Assembly: GCF_900141635.1 (NCBI RefSeq)
Contig: NZ_FSRH01000003.1
Coordinates: 62,001-126,000 of the forward strand
From: Peptoclostridium litorale DSM 5388
GTDB lineage: Bacteria > Bacillota > Clostridia > Peptostreptococcales > Peptostreptococcaceae
Direction of reading: 5' to 3'
Length of the DNA stretch: 64,000 nucleotides
The translations under genes were made by a program, and so were the position numbers. The notes under the pieces are model-generated. The model did not search any database and was not told where the DNA came from. It saw only the letters and a program-made list of their open reading frames with translations. This document shows, piece after piece, positions 36,238 to 45,258 of this stretch (its first letter is position 1; every line of letters starts with the position of its first letter).

Positions 36238-38658
36238 ATGTCATCATATAATTTCAGTATGATAGAAAAGAAATGGCAGAAAATTTGGGATGAGACAGAG
36301 GCTTTCAAAACAGTAGAAAATGAAAAGCCAAAATACTATGCATTGGAGATGTTTCCATATCCATCTGGTAAAATACACATGGGACATGTGAGGAACTATT
36401 CAATAGGAGACGTAGTTGCAAGATTTTTGAAAATGAAAGGCTATAACGTGCTTCATCCAATGGGATGGGATGCATTCGGGCTTCCAGCCGAAAACGCAGC
36501 CATAAAGCACGGACTACACCCGTACAAGTGGACTATTGAAAACATGGAAGAGATGAAGACTCAGCTTAAGCTTTTGGGGCTTAGCTATGACTGGGATAGG
36601 GAGATAGGCACATGCCATCCAGACTACTACAAGTGGACTCAGTACATATTCCTTAAATTCTTTGAAAAGGGGCTTGCATACAAGAAGGAATATGCTGTAA
36701 ACTGGTGCCCTTCATGCGAGACGGTTCTTGCAAACGAGCAGGTAGTGGGCGGAGAATGCGAAAGATGCTCAAGCCCTGTAGGAAAGAAAAAGCTTGACCA
36801 GTGGTACTTTAAGATTACAGACTATGCGGAAGAGCTTCTACAGGACATTGACAAGCTTGATGGCTGGCCTGAAAAGGTTAAGACCATGCAGAAAAACTGG
36901 ATAGGAAAAAGTGTGGGAGCAGAAGCCGACTTTTCGATTGAAGGTTTTGACAAGAGCATGAAGATATTCACTACAAGACCTGACACTATATACGGCGTGA
37001 CATACATGGTTCTTGCACCTGAGCATGAATATGTGGATGAGCTTGTGGCAGGAAGTGAATATGAGGAAGCCGTTACAGCGTTCAAGGCTAAAATGGCTCA
37101 CATGAGCGAGATAGAAAGAACTTCAAACGAAGCTGAAAAAGAAGGTATATTCATAGGAAGATACGCAATAAACCCTGTAAACGGAGCTAAAATCCCTATA
37201 TATATAGCAAACTACGTGCTTGCTGACTACGGTACTGGAGCAATAATGGCCGTTCCAGCTCATGACGAGAGGGACAATGACTTTGCTAAAAAATATGAAA
37301 TTGAGATAGTAGACGTAATCGACGAAGATGGAAAAGTGATAAACTCGCAGGAGTTCAACGGATTTGACTACAAAGAGGCCGGCGAAAAGATAACTCAAAA
37401 GCTTGAAGAGATGGAAATAGGCAAGAAGACTATAAACTACAGGCTTAGAGACTGGCTTATATCAAGACAAAGATACTGGGGATGCCCCATACCTGTTGTT
37501 TACTGTGACGAATGTGGAATAGTGCCGGTGGAGGAAAAGAATCTTCCTGTAATGCTTCCGACTGACGTGAAGTTCACAGGAAAGGGAGAATCGCCTCTTA
37601 CAACTTCAGAAGAATTCAAGTATGTAAGCTGTCCTAAATGCGGCAAAAAGGCCAGAAGAGAAACTGACACGATGGATACTTTCGTAGACTCTTCTTGGTA
37701 TTTCCTAAGATATATAGACCCTAAGAACGAAAACATTCCTTTTGGAAAGGAAATAGCTGAAAAGTGGATGCCTGTAGACCAGTATATAGGAGGAGTTGAG
37801 CACGCGATACTTCACCTTCTTTACTCGAGATTCTTCGTCAAGGTACTTAGGGACATGGGAATGTGCGACTTCGACGAGCCGTTCAAGAACCTTCTTACTC
37901 AGGGAATGGTGCTTAAAGACGGATCGAAGATGTCAAAATCAAAGGGCAACACTGTAAGCCCTATAGAGATAATAGACAAATACGGAGCAGATACTGCGAG
38001 ACTTTTCATACTGTTTGCAGCGCCGCCTGAAAGAGACCTTGAATGGTCAGAAAACGGGGTTGAGGGATGCTACAGGTTCATAAACAGGGTATGGAGGCTT
38101 GTGGATGAAATAAACGAAGTGTGCGCAGGATCTGGCTTCGAATATTCTGGAGAGCTTGACAAGGACGACAAGCAGCTAAATTACGTTCTCAACGCTTCGA
38201 TCAAGAAGGTTGGGGAAGATATAGCTGAAAGGTTCAACTTCAACACTGCAATATCCTCTGTTATGGAGCTTGTAAATGAGATGTACAGATACAAGGCGCT
38301 TGATGGCAAAAAGCCTGAGCTTTTAAATATTGCGTCAAAAGAGCTTCTTGTAATGCTTGCCCCATTCATACCTCATGCGGCGGAAGAGCTGTGGGAGATG
38401 AGCAAGCAAGAGGGAAGCATACACGAGCAGCAGTGGCCGTCATATGATGAAAAGGCACTTGTGAAGGATGCAATAGAAATAGTAGTCCAGGTGAACGGCA
38501 AGGTAAGAGGCAAGATGAGCGTACCTTCTGAAATATCTAGAGAGGATATGGAAAAAATCGCTCTTGATGATGAAAAGGTAAAAGAGTTCATAGCAGGCAA
38601 AAATGTTGTAAAGGTGATAGTCGTACCTAAAAAGCTTGTAAACATAGTAGTAAAATAA
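36238..38658 (+). CDS. leuS: Leucyl-tRNA synthetase
   Basis: An 806-residue class I aminoacyl-tRNA synthetase of normal bacterial size. The HIGH motif is [14 protein letters not shown] (residues ~41-54), KMSKS is [10 protein letters not shown], and the editing domain carries [19 protein letters not shown]. Zn-type CxxC pairs appear in NWCPSCETV and CERCSS. AGGAGGTG precedes the ATG. Expression is under the T-box upstream. Confidence 0.98.
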   Translation: MSSYNFSMIEKKWQKIWDETEAFKTVENEKPKYYALEMFPYPSGKIHMGHVRNYSIGDVVARFLKMKGYNVLHPMGWDAFGLPAENAAIKHGLHPYKWTIENMEEMKTQLKLLGLSYDWDREIGTCHPDYYKWTQYIFLKFFEKGLAYKKEYAVNWCPSCETVLANEQVVGGECERCSSPVGKKKLDQWYFKITDYAEELLQDIDKLDGWPEKVKTMQKNWIGKSVGAEADFSIEGFDKSMKIFTTRPDTIYGVTYMVLAPEHEYVDELVAGSEYEEAVTAFKAKMAHMSEIERTSNEAEKEGIFIGRYAINPVNGAKIPIYIANYVLADYGTGAIMAVPAHDERDNDFAKKYEIEIVDVIDEDGKVINSQEFNGFDYKEAGEKITQKLEEMEIGKKTINYRLRDWLISRQRYWGCPIPVVYCDECGIVPVEEKNLPVMLPTDVKFTGKGESPLTTSEEFKYVSCPKCGKKARRETDTMDTFVDSSWYFLRYIDPKNENIPFGKEIAEKWMPVDQYIGGVEHAILHLLYSRFFVKVLRDMGMCDFDEPFKNLLTQGMVLKDGSKMSKSKGNTVSPIEIIDKYGADTARLFILFAAPPERDLEWSENGVEGCYRFINRVWRLVDEINEVCAGSGFEYSGELDKDDKQLNYVLNASIKKVGEDIAERFNFNTAISSVMELVNEMYRYKALDGKKPELLNIASKELLVMLAPFIPHAAEELWEMSKQEGSIHEQQWPSYDEKALVKDAIEIVVQVNGKVRGKMSVPSEISREDMEKIALDDEKVKEFIAGKNVVKVIVVPKKLVNIVVK

Positions 38659-38673
38659 TATATTGGCAATATA

Positions 38674-38705
38674 AGGGGGCGGAAAAATTTCCGCTCCTGA
38701 TTTTA
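38674..38705 (+). terminator. Terminator after leuS
   Basis: An ~11-bp stem (38675-38685 with 38688-38698, including G-U pairs) with a very small loop, followed by the weakly T-rich GATTTTAT. Confidence 0.6.
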
Positions 38706-38727
38706 TACATAAAAGGGGATGCTTAAT

Positions 38728-39411
38728 TTGCTGGGAACTATAGTAAATGTGCTTTCGATAGTCGCAGGCAGCGCTTTGGGAATAAGCATAAGGGGAAAAA
38801 ACACAGAAAAGTTTAGCGACACAATAATAAAGGGGATATCGCTTTGCGTAATACTGATAGGAATGCTGGGGGCCCTTGAGGTTACAGACGTTATGCTTGT
38901 GATATTTTCAATAGCTCTTGGAGGCCTGGCGGGAGAGCTTATGGATATAGACAGTGCGCTCAAAAGATTTGGAGAAAGGATGGAAAGGAGATTTGCTAAA
39001 AAAGGAGGCAAGATAGCTGAAGGTTTCATAAGCTGCACCCTTATATACTGCGTCGGAGCCATGGCGATAGTGGGATCGCTTGAAAGCGGACTTACCGGAA
39101 GCCACAAGACGCTCTTTGCAAAATCCGTACTTGACGGAATATCATCGATAGTGTTTGCGTCTACAATGGGAATAGGAGTAATGCTTTCGGCCGTTTCTGT
39201 TTTTATATATCAAGGGGCAATAACCCTTGGGGCGGGATTCCTTAAAAACATACTTACAGATGCCGTTGTAGCTGATATGAGCGTTGTGGGGAGCCTTTTA
39301 ATCCTGGGACTTGGGCTCAACATACTGGGAGCATGCAAGATTAAAATTGCAAATCTTCTGCCCGCAATAATAATACCCGTAATATATCATGTTGGAAGGG
39401 GATTTTTTTAA
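38728..39411 (+). CDS. DUF554 membrane protein
   Basis: A 227-residue polytopic membrane protein with about six hydrophobic segments, starting MLGTIVNVLSIVAGSALG as is usual for DUF554/YdfK proteins. An ATG at 38719 is in frame, but it abuts the AAAAGGGG ribosome-binding site; the TTG at 38728 has better spacing and gives the family's normal start. Function is unknown; transport has been suggested for the family without proof. Confidence 0.88.
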   Translation: MLGTIVNVLSIVAGSALGISIRGKNTEKFSDTIIKGISLCVILIGMLGALEVTDVMLVIFSIALGGLAGELMDIDSALKRFGERMERRFAKKGGKIAEGFISCTLIYCVGAMAIVGSLESGLTGSHKTLFAKSVLDGISSIVFASTMGIGVMLSAVSVFIYQGAITLGAGFLKNILTDAVVADMSVVGSLLILGLGLNILGACKIKIANLLPAIIIPVIYHVGRGFF

Positions 39412-39655
39412 GCCGACATGTAAAATATCGGCAGGGCATAAATGAACCTTTTTTCGAATATGTGACCTTATTCCAAGGGGGCGAAAGCTTTTGAATATTC
39501 GAAAAAATCACTCTTTAAGCAAAATTTTCAACAAAAGCAAAAATTAAAATAATTTGATAAATTCGCTTTAAATTTGTTGTTATTTATGATACAATTTCTT
39601 TGGTAATTCTTTTAATAAGCAGACAGTTATATATATGTGTGTTGGAGTTGAGGTT

Positions 39656-39674
39656 TTTGAAAACGTTTTTCAAA
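39656..39674. promoter_or_regulatory. Operator-like inverted repeat before sstT
   Basis: TTTGAAAA-CGT-TTTTCAAA is a perfect 8-bp inverted repeat with a 3-nt centre, 110 bp upstream of sstT. It resembles a LacI/CcpA-type half-site pair but is one base too long for a standard cre site. A second 7-bp repeat (39720-39726 with 39738-39744) follows. The rest of the 372-bp gap shows only a weak promoter-like TTTAAA-17-TACAAT pair near 39565-39593. Confidence 0.4.
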
Positions 39675-39783
39675 TTCTAGATGCGGATATTTTTCACAAT
39701 ATATTGAACTATTTGCAAAAGCTGAAAATACTATAAATTCAGCTAAATGTCATTATCATTTAATTATTGGAGGAGAAGAAATA

Positions 39784-41037
39784 ATGAAAAACCTGCTTAA
39801 CAAATGGAATCAATTGAGTTTGGTCAAAAGAATCATAATAGGCCTTATCACTGGTATTATACTGGCTCTAACGGTTCCTGATGCTGTAAAACCGGTTGCA
39901 ATTTTTGGTTCGCTGTTTGTAGGAGCTCTAAAGTCGGTTGCACCAATACTAGTATTTTTCCTAGTTATGTCAGCCATATCTCAGCATAAGAGTGGCCAGA
40001 AGACCAACATGAAATCAATTATTATACTTTATCTTCTAGGGACATTCATGGCTGGACTTGTTGCTGTTGTTGCAAGTTTTATGTTCCCGGTAACATTAAA
40101 ACTTGGAGCTGGAGTTGAAAATGTAACGCCTCCAGGAGGAGTTTCAGAGGTTCTTAAAAACCTTCTTATGAACGTAGTTGACAACCCTGTAAAAGCGCTT
40201 ACTAATGCCAATTACATCGGAATACTTGCTTGGGCACTTTTGCTTGGCCTTGCATTAAAGAATGCCCCTGAATCTACAAAGACTATGATAAGCAATTTCT
40301 CAGATGCACTATCTCAAATAGTAAGATGGGTTATAAACTTTGCTCCACTTGGAATAATGGGCCTTGTATTTGATACAATTGCTACAAATGGTATAGGGTC
40401 TCTTTTAAGCTATGGACAGCTTCTTCTTGTGCTTGTTGGAACGATGTTCTTCATGGCACTTGTAGTAAACCCAATAATCGTATTCGTAAACATACGTAGA
40501 AACCCATATCCGCTTGTACTTAAATGTCTAAAGGACAGCGGAATAACAGCATTCTTCACACGTAGCTCAGCTGCAAACATACCTGTAAACATGAGCCTTT
40601 GTGAAGAGCTTGGACTAGATAGCGACACTTATTCGGTTTCAATTCCACTTGGAGCCACTATAAACATGGCTGGTGCGGCTATAACTATTTCTGTACTGAC
40701 TCTTGCAGCGGCACATACGCTTGGAATCAATGTAGACCTTGGTACGGCGCTTATACTAAGCCTTCTGTCAGCTGTAAGTGCTTGTGGAGCTTCAGGAGTT
40801 GCTGGAGGATCGCTTCTGCTTATACCTCTTGCGTGCAGTCTGTTTGGAATTCCCAACGATGTAGCTATGCAGGTAGTTGCAGTAGGATTCGTCGTAGGAG
40901 TTATACAGGACTCTTGCGAGACAGCACTGAACTCATCTACAGACGTGCTTTTCACAGCAGTATCTGAATTTGCACAGTGGCGTAAAGAGGGAAAAGAAAT
41001 AAATATAAGCAAGTCTCCTGTTAAAAAGTGTTCTTAA
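39784..41037 (+). CDS. sstT: Serine/threonine:sodium symporter SstT
   Basis: A 417-residue DAACS-family transporter with about eight transmembrane helices and two re-entrant loops. SstT signatures include [20 protein letters not shown]-like residues (here [12 protein letters not shown]), [22 protein letters not shown] and the C-terminal [17 protein letters not shown], which bind substrate and Na+. GGAGGAG precedes the ATG. It fits with the serine/threonine deaminases encoded from 45 to 48.7 kb. Confidence 0.95.
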   Translation: MKNLLNKWNQLSLVKRIIIGLITGIILALTVPDAVKPVAIFGSLFVGALKSVAPILVFFLVMSAISQHKSGQKTNMKSIIILYLLGTFMAGLVAVVASFMFPVTLKLGAGVENVTPPGGVSEVLKNLLMNVVDNPVKALTNANYIGILAWALLLGLALKNAPESTKTMISNFSDALSQIVRWVINFAPLGIMGLVFDTIATNGIGSLLSYGQLLLVLVGTMFFMALVVNPIIVFVNIRRNPYPLVLKCLKDSGITAFFTRSSAANIPVNMSLCEELGLDSDTYSVSIPLGATINMAGAAITISVLTLAAAHTLGINVDLGTALILSLLSAVSACGASGVAGGSLLLIPLACSLFGIPNDVAMQVVAVGFVVGVIQDSCETALNSSTDVLFTAVSEFAQWRKEGKEINISKSPVKKCS

Positions 41038-41052
41038 AAACTTAAACTGATG

Positions 41053-41088
41053 AAAAAGCAGGTTCAAACTCTGAGCCTGCTTTTTTTA
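41053..41088 (+). terminator. Rho-independent terminator after sstT
   Basis: AAAAAGCAGG (41053-41062) pairs with CCTGCTTTTT (41076-41085), with an extended inner stem and T-run. Confidence 0.88.
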
Positions 41089-41154
41089 TGGAATTCATTA
41101 GTATGATATTACGGCAGGTGAATTTAATATATTTTAAATATTTTAAAAATATAG

Positions 41155-41183
41155 TTGAAAAAACTGCAATGCTGTAGTAGAAT
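41155..41183 (+). promoter_or_regulatory. Promoter of the lysC leader
   Basis: TTGAAA (41155-41160), 17-bp spacer, TAGAAT (41178-41183), about 40 bp before the riboswitch. Confidence 0.6.
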
Positions 41184-41226
41184 AAAAGACATTAAAGATT
41201 GTATACAATTATATAAGTTTTAAATG

Positions 41227-41457
41227 TCGACCTTGTTTAGAGGAGCTTTAATAATTAGTAACTTTGTGGAGATGGCAATCAGTGAATCAAAGTGAAAGGG
41301 ATTGAAGCCGAAGGCGTGTCCAGTTGCCAACTGGCGTGCCTGGCTGTGTGCATAATATGCATATGGCTGTCATCCTTGTTTTGGATGGAGAGCTAAAAGG
41401 GTTTGTCGAGATGCTTTTTGATGCAACTTAGGCAAATACCTTTGTTGCATTTTTTTA
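41227..41457 (+). ncRNA. Lysine riboswitch (L box) with terminator
   Basis: The leader carries the L-box core: AGAGGAGC and TTAGTAAC near 41239-41262, AAAGGGATTGAAGCCGAAGG (41315-41334), the GTGTGCATAATATGCATATGG arm, GGCTGTC, and GGAGAGCTAA before the closing helix (41227-41240 with 41393-41409). A terminator follows (41421-41427 with 41444-41450, plus T-run). Lysine binding should terminate transcription of lysC-lysA. The P2 arm looks shorter than in Bacillus lysC. Confidence 0.92.
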
Positions 41458-41600
41458 TACTATTTTTTATGGGGTAATATAAAAATACAGAGCATGAGGC
41501 TTTTCAAAGTTCTTATAAGGGGTGCTCATACACACATGCGTCGCCATTCGGGATCAATGTCCCGCGGTACAAAGCTTTTTTAAAATCTGGAGGTGTGGTA
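41458..41600 (+). other. Unexplained leader segment between the riboswitch terminator and lysC
   Basis: A 143-nt stretch whose core (41519-41573) is clearly richer in GC than its surroundings. It contains a CGGGA/TCCCG hairpin (41549-41565) and a 15-codon reading frame (ATG 41536, stop 41581-41583, peptide MRRHSGSMSRGTKLF) preceded by AAGGGGTG. The antisense reading is also open (LIPNGDACVYEHPL). Nothing here is explained by the riboswitch. Confidence 0.4.
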
Positions 41601-42794
41601 ATGGGAATAGTTGTACAAAAATACGGTGGAAGCTCAGTTGCAACAGTTGAAAAAATAACTAACATAGCAAAGAGGGTAATAGAAAGAAAAGAGGCGGGGG
41701 ACTCCATGATAGTCGTGGTATCGGCAATGGGGAAGACTACGGACGGTCTTATAAGCCTGGCAAAGAGCATAAGCGACAAGCCGAATAAAAGGGAACTCGA
41801 CGCGCTTATAGCTACGGGCGAAATGGTTTCAAGCTCGCTTTTGTCCATGGCGATAAACAACATGGGGCATGATGCGATATCGCTAAATGCATACCAGATA
41901 AGCATACAGACAGACGGGACATATGGAAAGTCACTTATACAAAACATAGAGGACAGGGTTTTAAATAAATATATAGACCAGGGCAAGATAATAATAGTTG
42001 CAGGCTTCCAGGGGATATCGGATGACAATGAGATAACCACGCTTGGAAGAGGCGGCTCCGATACCACTGCGGTTGCAATAGCGGCCAAGATGGAAGGGGT
42101 ATGTGAGATATATACCGATGTGGACGGCATATATACTGTAGACCCAAGGATATTCAGCGACGCAAAGAAGCTGGACGAGATAAGCTATGAAGAAATGGTT
42201 GAGCTTTCAAGCCTTGGGGCGAAGGTAATGCACTCGAGATCAGTCGAGCTGGCACAAAAATACAATATACCGATATACGTAGGGGAAAGCTGCAGTGATA
42301 AAAAGGGAACTTACATCAGGGAGGTAAATAAAATGGAGAATAAGCCGATAACAGGGATAGCAGTTTCAGATGCGGACGTATCTATAACACTTGAGGACAT
42401 AAACTACGACATAAATATGCTTTCAGACATATTCGAGTCAATAGCGAACAAGAAGATAAACATAGACATGATAAGCCAGACAGCTCCTTCGAATGGAAAA
42501 GTCAGCCTTTCATTTACAATACCGGAAGACGAGATTGACGAGTGCATAAACATACTTGGCGGCTTTGCAGAAGAAAAAAATATAACAGTCGACAGGGACA
42601 TAACTAAATTCTCGGTTGTCGGAATAGGAATGAAGACGACTTCAGGAGTGGCTTCAAAGATATTCAGGCTGTTTAAGGAGAACAACATACAGGTAAAAAT
42701 GATAACAACCTCTGAAATCAAAATAACCTGTGCGATAAAGAGGGAAGACAAGGGCGAGGCAGTAAATGTAATAGCAAGAGAATTTAACCTTTAG
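41601..42794 (+). CDS. lysC: Aspartokinase
   Basis: LysC phosphorylates aspartate, the first step of the lysine/threonine/methionine pathway. The 397-residue protein starts MGIVVQKYGGSSVATVEK (KYGG variant of KFGG), has GFQGISDDNEITTLGRGGSDTTA split around residues 136-158, and two ACT domains at the C-terminus (residues ~255-397). The frame opens at GTG 41595, inside the GGAGGTG ribosome-binding site, so ATG 41601 is the start. The riboswitch makes it the lysine-responsive isozyme. An internal start for a beta subunit at ATG 42331 (MENKPITG) is possible but unproven. Confidence 0.96.
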   Translation: MGIVVQKYGGSSVATVEKITNIAKRVIERKEAGDSMIVVVSAMGKTTDGLISLAKSISDKPNKRELDALIATGEMVSSSLLSMAINNMGHDAISLNAYQISIQTDGTYGKSLIQNIEDRVLNKYIDQGKIIIVAGFQGISDDNEITTLGRGGSDTTAVAIAAKMEGVCEIYTDVDGIYTVDPRIFSDAKKLDEISYEEMVELSSLGAKVMHSRSVELAQKYNIPIYVGESCSDKKGTYIREVNKMENKPITGIAVSDADVSITLEDINYDINMLSDIFESIANKKINIDMISQTAPSNGKVSLSFTIPEDEIDECINILGGFAEEKNITVDRDITKFSVVGIGMKTTSGVASKIFRLFKENNIQVKMITTSEIKITCAIKREDKGEAVNVIAREFNL

Positions 42795-42805
42795 GAGAAG
42801 ATACT

Positions 42806-44092
42806 ATGAAAACTTTTGGAAATTATGAAGTGATACAAAACAGTCTGCACCTGCATGGACACAGCATGAAAGAACTTGCAAACGAATACGGAACGCCACT
42901 TTATGTATATGATGAAAATTACATAAGGGAGAATGCGAGAAGATACAGGGAAAGCTTTGAACAGGGAAAAAACATAGTGACATATGCCGGAAAGGCATTC
43001 CTCACTGTTGAAATGTGCAGGCTTGTAAAGGAAGAGGGGCTTTCGCTGGATGTTGTTTCTTCAGGAGAACTTTACGCAGCTAAAAGAGCAGGTTTCCCTA
43101 TGGAAAAAATATATTTCCACGGAAACAACAAGACTAGAGAGGAAATCGCCATGGCAGTAGAGCTTGGGGTTGGAAGATTCATAGCCGACAACTTCAGGGA
43201 GCTAAGGCTCATAGACGAGATAGCGGGTGAAATGGGCAAGACTTCAAATGCAATACTCAGAATAGCGCCGGGGATAGAGGCCCACACCCATGAATATATA
43301 AAGACGGGCATGATAGACACCAAGTTCGGATTCTCAATAGTTGAAAAGGAATACCTGAAGGCTGCAAAGGCTGCAGAAGTGCTTCCAAACGTGGAGCTAA
43401 AGGGAATACACTGCCACATAGGGTCCCAGATATTCGAGGTTCAGCCGTTTTACGACGCGGCACTTGCAATGCTTGGAATACTAAAGGAGATAAACGAGGA
43501 GATAGGCAGGGAACTTGAAGAGCTTGACCTTGGCGGAGGATTTGGATGCTACTATGTAGAGGGAGACGATCCTCTTGAGATAGAAGAGTATGTTGACATA
43601 ATACTAAGGGGAGTAGCAGAAGGCATAGAAAAGCTAGGGATGAAAGAGCCAAGGCTTATAATAGAGCCTGGAAGGTCGATGGTGAACAACGCCGGAGTCA
43701 ACCTTTACACTGTGGGGGCTATAAAGGAGATTCCGGGAGTCAGAAAATATGTGTCTGTTGACGGGGGAATGACTGACAATATAAGGCCAGCTCTTTACCA
43801 GGCGGAGTACACCGCAGTCATAGCGGACAGGGTGGAAAGCGACGAGAAAGAACTTGTGACGATAGCAGGAAAGTGCTGCGAAAGCGGAGACGTTCTTATA
43901 AACAACATAGAAATGGCCAAGATGGAGGAAGATGACATACTTGCGCTTCTATACACTGGGGCTTATGGCTATTCCATGGCAAGCAACTACAATATGCTGA
44001 GAAGGCCGGCTGTAATATTCGTGAGCGACAGCGGAATAAAGACAGTTGTAAAGAGGCAGACATACGAAGACCTTCTTATGGGTCAGGAGTAG
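42806..44092 (+). CDS. lysA: Diaminopimelate decarboxylase
   Basis: LysA converts meso-diaminopimelate to lysine using PLP. In the 428-residue product the PLP lysine is Lys63 in TYAGKAF; GIHCHIGSQI, LDLGGGFG, EPGRSMV and the C-terminal CCESGDVL supply cofactor and substrate contacts. AGGAGAAG lies 12 bp after lysC, so both genes share the lysine-riboswitch transcript. Confidence 0.96.
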   Translation: MKTFGNYEVIQNSLHLHGHSMKELANEYGTPLYVYDENYIRENARRYRESFEQGKNIVTYAGKAFLTVEMCRLVKEEGLSLDVVSSGELYAAKRAGFPMEKIYFHGNNKTREEIAMAVELGVGRFIADNFRELRLIDEIAGEMGKTSNAILRIAPGIEAHTHEYIKTGMIDTKFGFSIVEKEYLKAAKAAEVLPNVELKGIHCHIGSQIFEVQPFYDAALAMLGILKEINEEIGRELEELDLGGGFGCYYVEGDDPLEIEEYVDIILRGVAEGIEKLGMKEPRLIIEPGRSMVNNAGVNLYTVGAIKEIPGVRKYVSVDGGMTDNIRPALYQAEYTAVIADRVESDEKELVTIAGKCCESGDVLINNIEMAKMEEDDILALLYTGAYGYSMASNYNMLRRPAVIFVSDSGIKTVVKRQTYEDLLMGQE

Positions 44093-44124
44093 TATTTACG
44101 GTTTACGGGGGATATAGCGAACGG

Positions 44125-44221
44125 GTTTGAGTGGAACATAACTGTAATTTACAGGATAGACAGAATCCACGCTCACTGCAACCTTAGCAAAGTTTGAGTG
44201 GAACATAACTGTAATTTACAG
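44125..44221. CRISPR. Minimal CRISPR-like array: two 30-bp repeats, one 37-bp spacer
   Basis: Two identical 30-nt repeats (44125-44154 and 44192-44221; beginning GTTTGAGTGG and ending TTTACAG on the plus strand) flank a unique 37-nt spacer. These lengths fit clostridial type I-B arrays. On the minus strand the repeat ends in CTCAAAC, like common type I repeats ending in AAAC, so transcription is probably leftward from the AT-rich stretch at 44222-44320. Each repeat contains a small CTGTA-ATT-TACAG palindrome. No cas genes lie in the window. Confidence 0.6.
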
Positions 44222-44326
44222 TGGAAGAGATTAATGGAAAAGAAAATTTTGAGCAGTGTGTGTGGTAAGAATGAATCAATTGGGATTCAGTAATATAAAT
44301 AAAAGATATAAACCAGGATCAAAATG

Positions 44327-44352
44327 AAAAAACCGGGATCTCCCGGTTTTTT
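44327..44352. terminator. Bidirectional terminator
   Basis: An 11-bp perfect stem AAAAAACCGGG/CCCGGTTTTTT (44327-44337 with 44342-44352) around a 4-nt loop; T-run on both strands. Confidence 0.85.
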
Positions 44353-44422
44353 TGCTTACTGAAAGACTTGATTGATGTTTATATATAATTTGAATTATGT
44401 TTCAATATGAAGTATATGGCTT

Positions 44423-44621
44423 GCGAGCTCCGAAGGAGTAAACGGCCTTTAAATTGCGATTTGAGATTTCTATAATATCTCTCATACAGCTCTGAATTCC
44501 GCAAAACTTTGAAACTCGCTGCTCTCAGACAGTCAAAGTTTTTAGCGGCTTCAGACTGCATTTTGATAAGAAATCTTACAAATCTTATTAAATCAGGCCT
44601 TTTTATTCCGTTCGGGCTCGC
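44423..44621 (-). repeat. MITE-like repeat, copy B
   Basis: A 199-bp unit whose reverse complement aligns along its length with 44915-45103. Shared blocks include GGCCTGATTT, TTTGTAAG, a GACTGT(C/T)TGAG segment, CAGCGAGTTTC, ATTCAG and GGCCGTTTA(C/T)TCCT. Its ends form an imperfect inverted repeat (44423-44438 with 44606-44621, GCGAGC and CCGAA shared). A 91-residue minus-strand frame (44379-44654) crosses it; I do not treat that as a secure gene. Confidence 0.6.
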
Positions 44622-44652
44622 TTTTGCAAGGTGGGATAATATGGGAAGAAAC

Positions 44653-44914
44653 AAATGAAGATAGACTTAAAAGGACAAATATAGAAAATTAAATTATATT
44701 CTAGATGTTAAAAGATGCTTCAGAGTGTCCTTTTTTCATGACGATACACGTAAACAAAAACATTTGATTTCTTTTGCAGTAAAATATATTAAAATTTACA
44801 TAGTTTTATTATCAAGTATCAATGTTTAAATTCGATAAATAATCTGAATGTGTAAATGAAAATATCAATGTCTTTTCACAAGAACATGCCATTGGCGGTT
44901 TTCGCGCATTGCAG
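44653..44914. other. AT-rich spacer between the two repeats
   Basis: About 260 bp of very AT-rich sequence with no coding frame, tRNA or clear terminator. A run AAAAGATGC...TCATGACG near 44707-44745 shows no obvious structure. Confidence 0.35.
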
Positions 44915-45103
44915 AATCCCGAGGAATGGCTAGGCCGGTTTTATGAAGTTTTGTAAGTTTTCCAAATTGAAATGCACGCTTGAATTCGTTGGGGTTTTGG
45001 ACTGTTTGAGCGAAGCGAGTTTTCAAAATTCCCGAAATTCAGCAGTGAATGAGATTGTGGAAAACTCAAAACGAAAGATAGCGGCCGTTTATTCCTCGGG
45101 ATT
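44915..45103 (+). repeat. MITE-like repeat, copy A
   Basis: A 189-bp unit bounded by a perfect 13-bp inverted repeat, AATCCCGAGGAAT (44915-44927) and ATTCCTCGGGATT (45091-45103). It is the diverged, oppositely oriented relative of copy B. A 61-residue frame (44943-45128) inside it aligns with the copy-B frame (both contain DCL...ASF...RNS), but no ribosome-binding site supports translation. Non-autonomous mobile element or dispersed structured repeat are both possible. Confidence 0.6.
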
Positions 45104-45183
45104 CCATTATCCCAAAAATGATTTGTGAAATTGCCCGAGAAATTGGGTATGCATTTATTGGGTTCTCTTACTGTTTTTGAGTA

Positions 45184-45212
45184 TTGATTATACTGCGATT
45201 TGGGTATAAAAT
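45184..45212 (+). promoter_or_regulatory. Promoter of tdcB
   Basis: TTGATT (45184-45189), 17-bp spacer, TAAAAT (45207-45212), 46 bp before the ATG. Confidence 0.65.
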
Positions 45213-45258
45213 AGATATTAAGTGTACGCGAAAACCACATCAAAGGAGAATGAGTGTA

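Noticed and set aside
39656-39674. Canonical CcpA cre site before sstT
   Set aside because: The palindrome has one base more in the centre than a cre site, so I list it only as an operator-like repeat.
41513-42130. 205-codon minus-strand frame over the lysC start
   Set aside because: Antisense to lysC with no start context; only its end in the lysC leader is of interest and is reported separately.
44379-44654. 91-codon minus-strand gene
   Set aside because: No ribosome-binding site and it lies mostly inside a MITE-like repeat; kept as part of the repeat finding.
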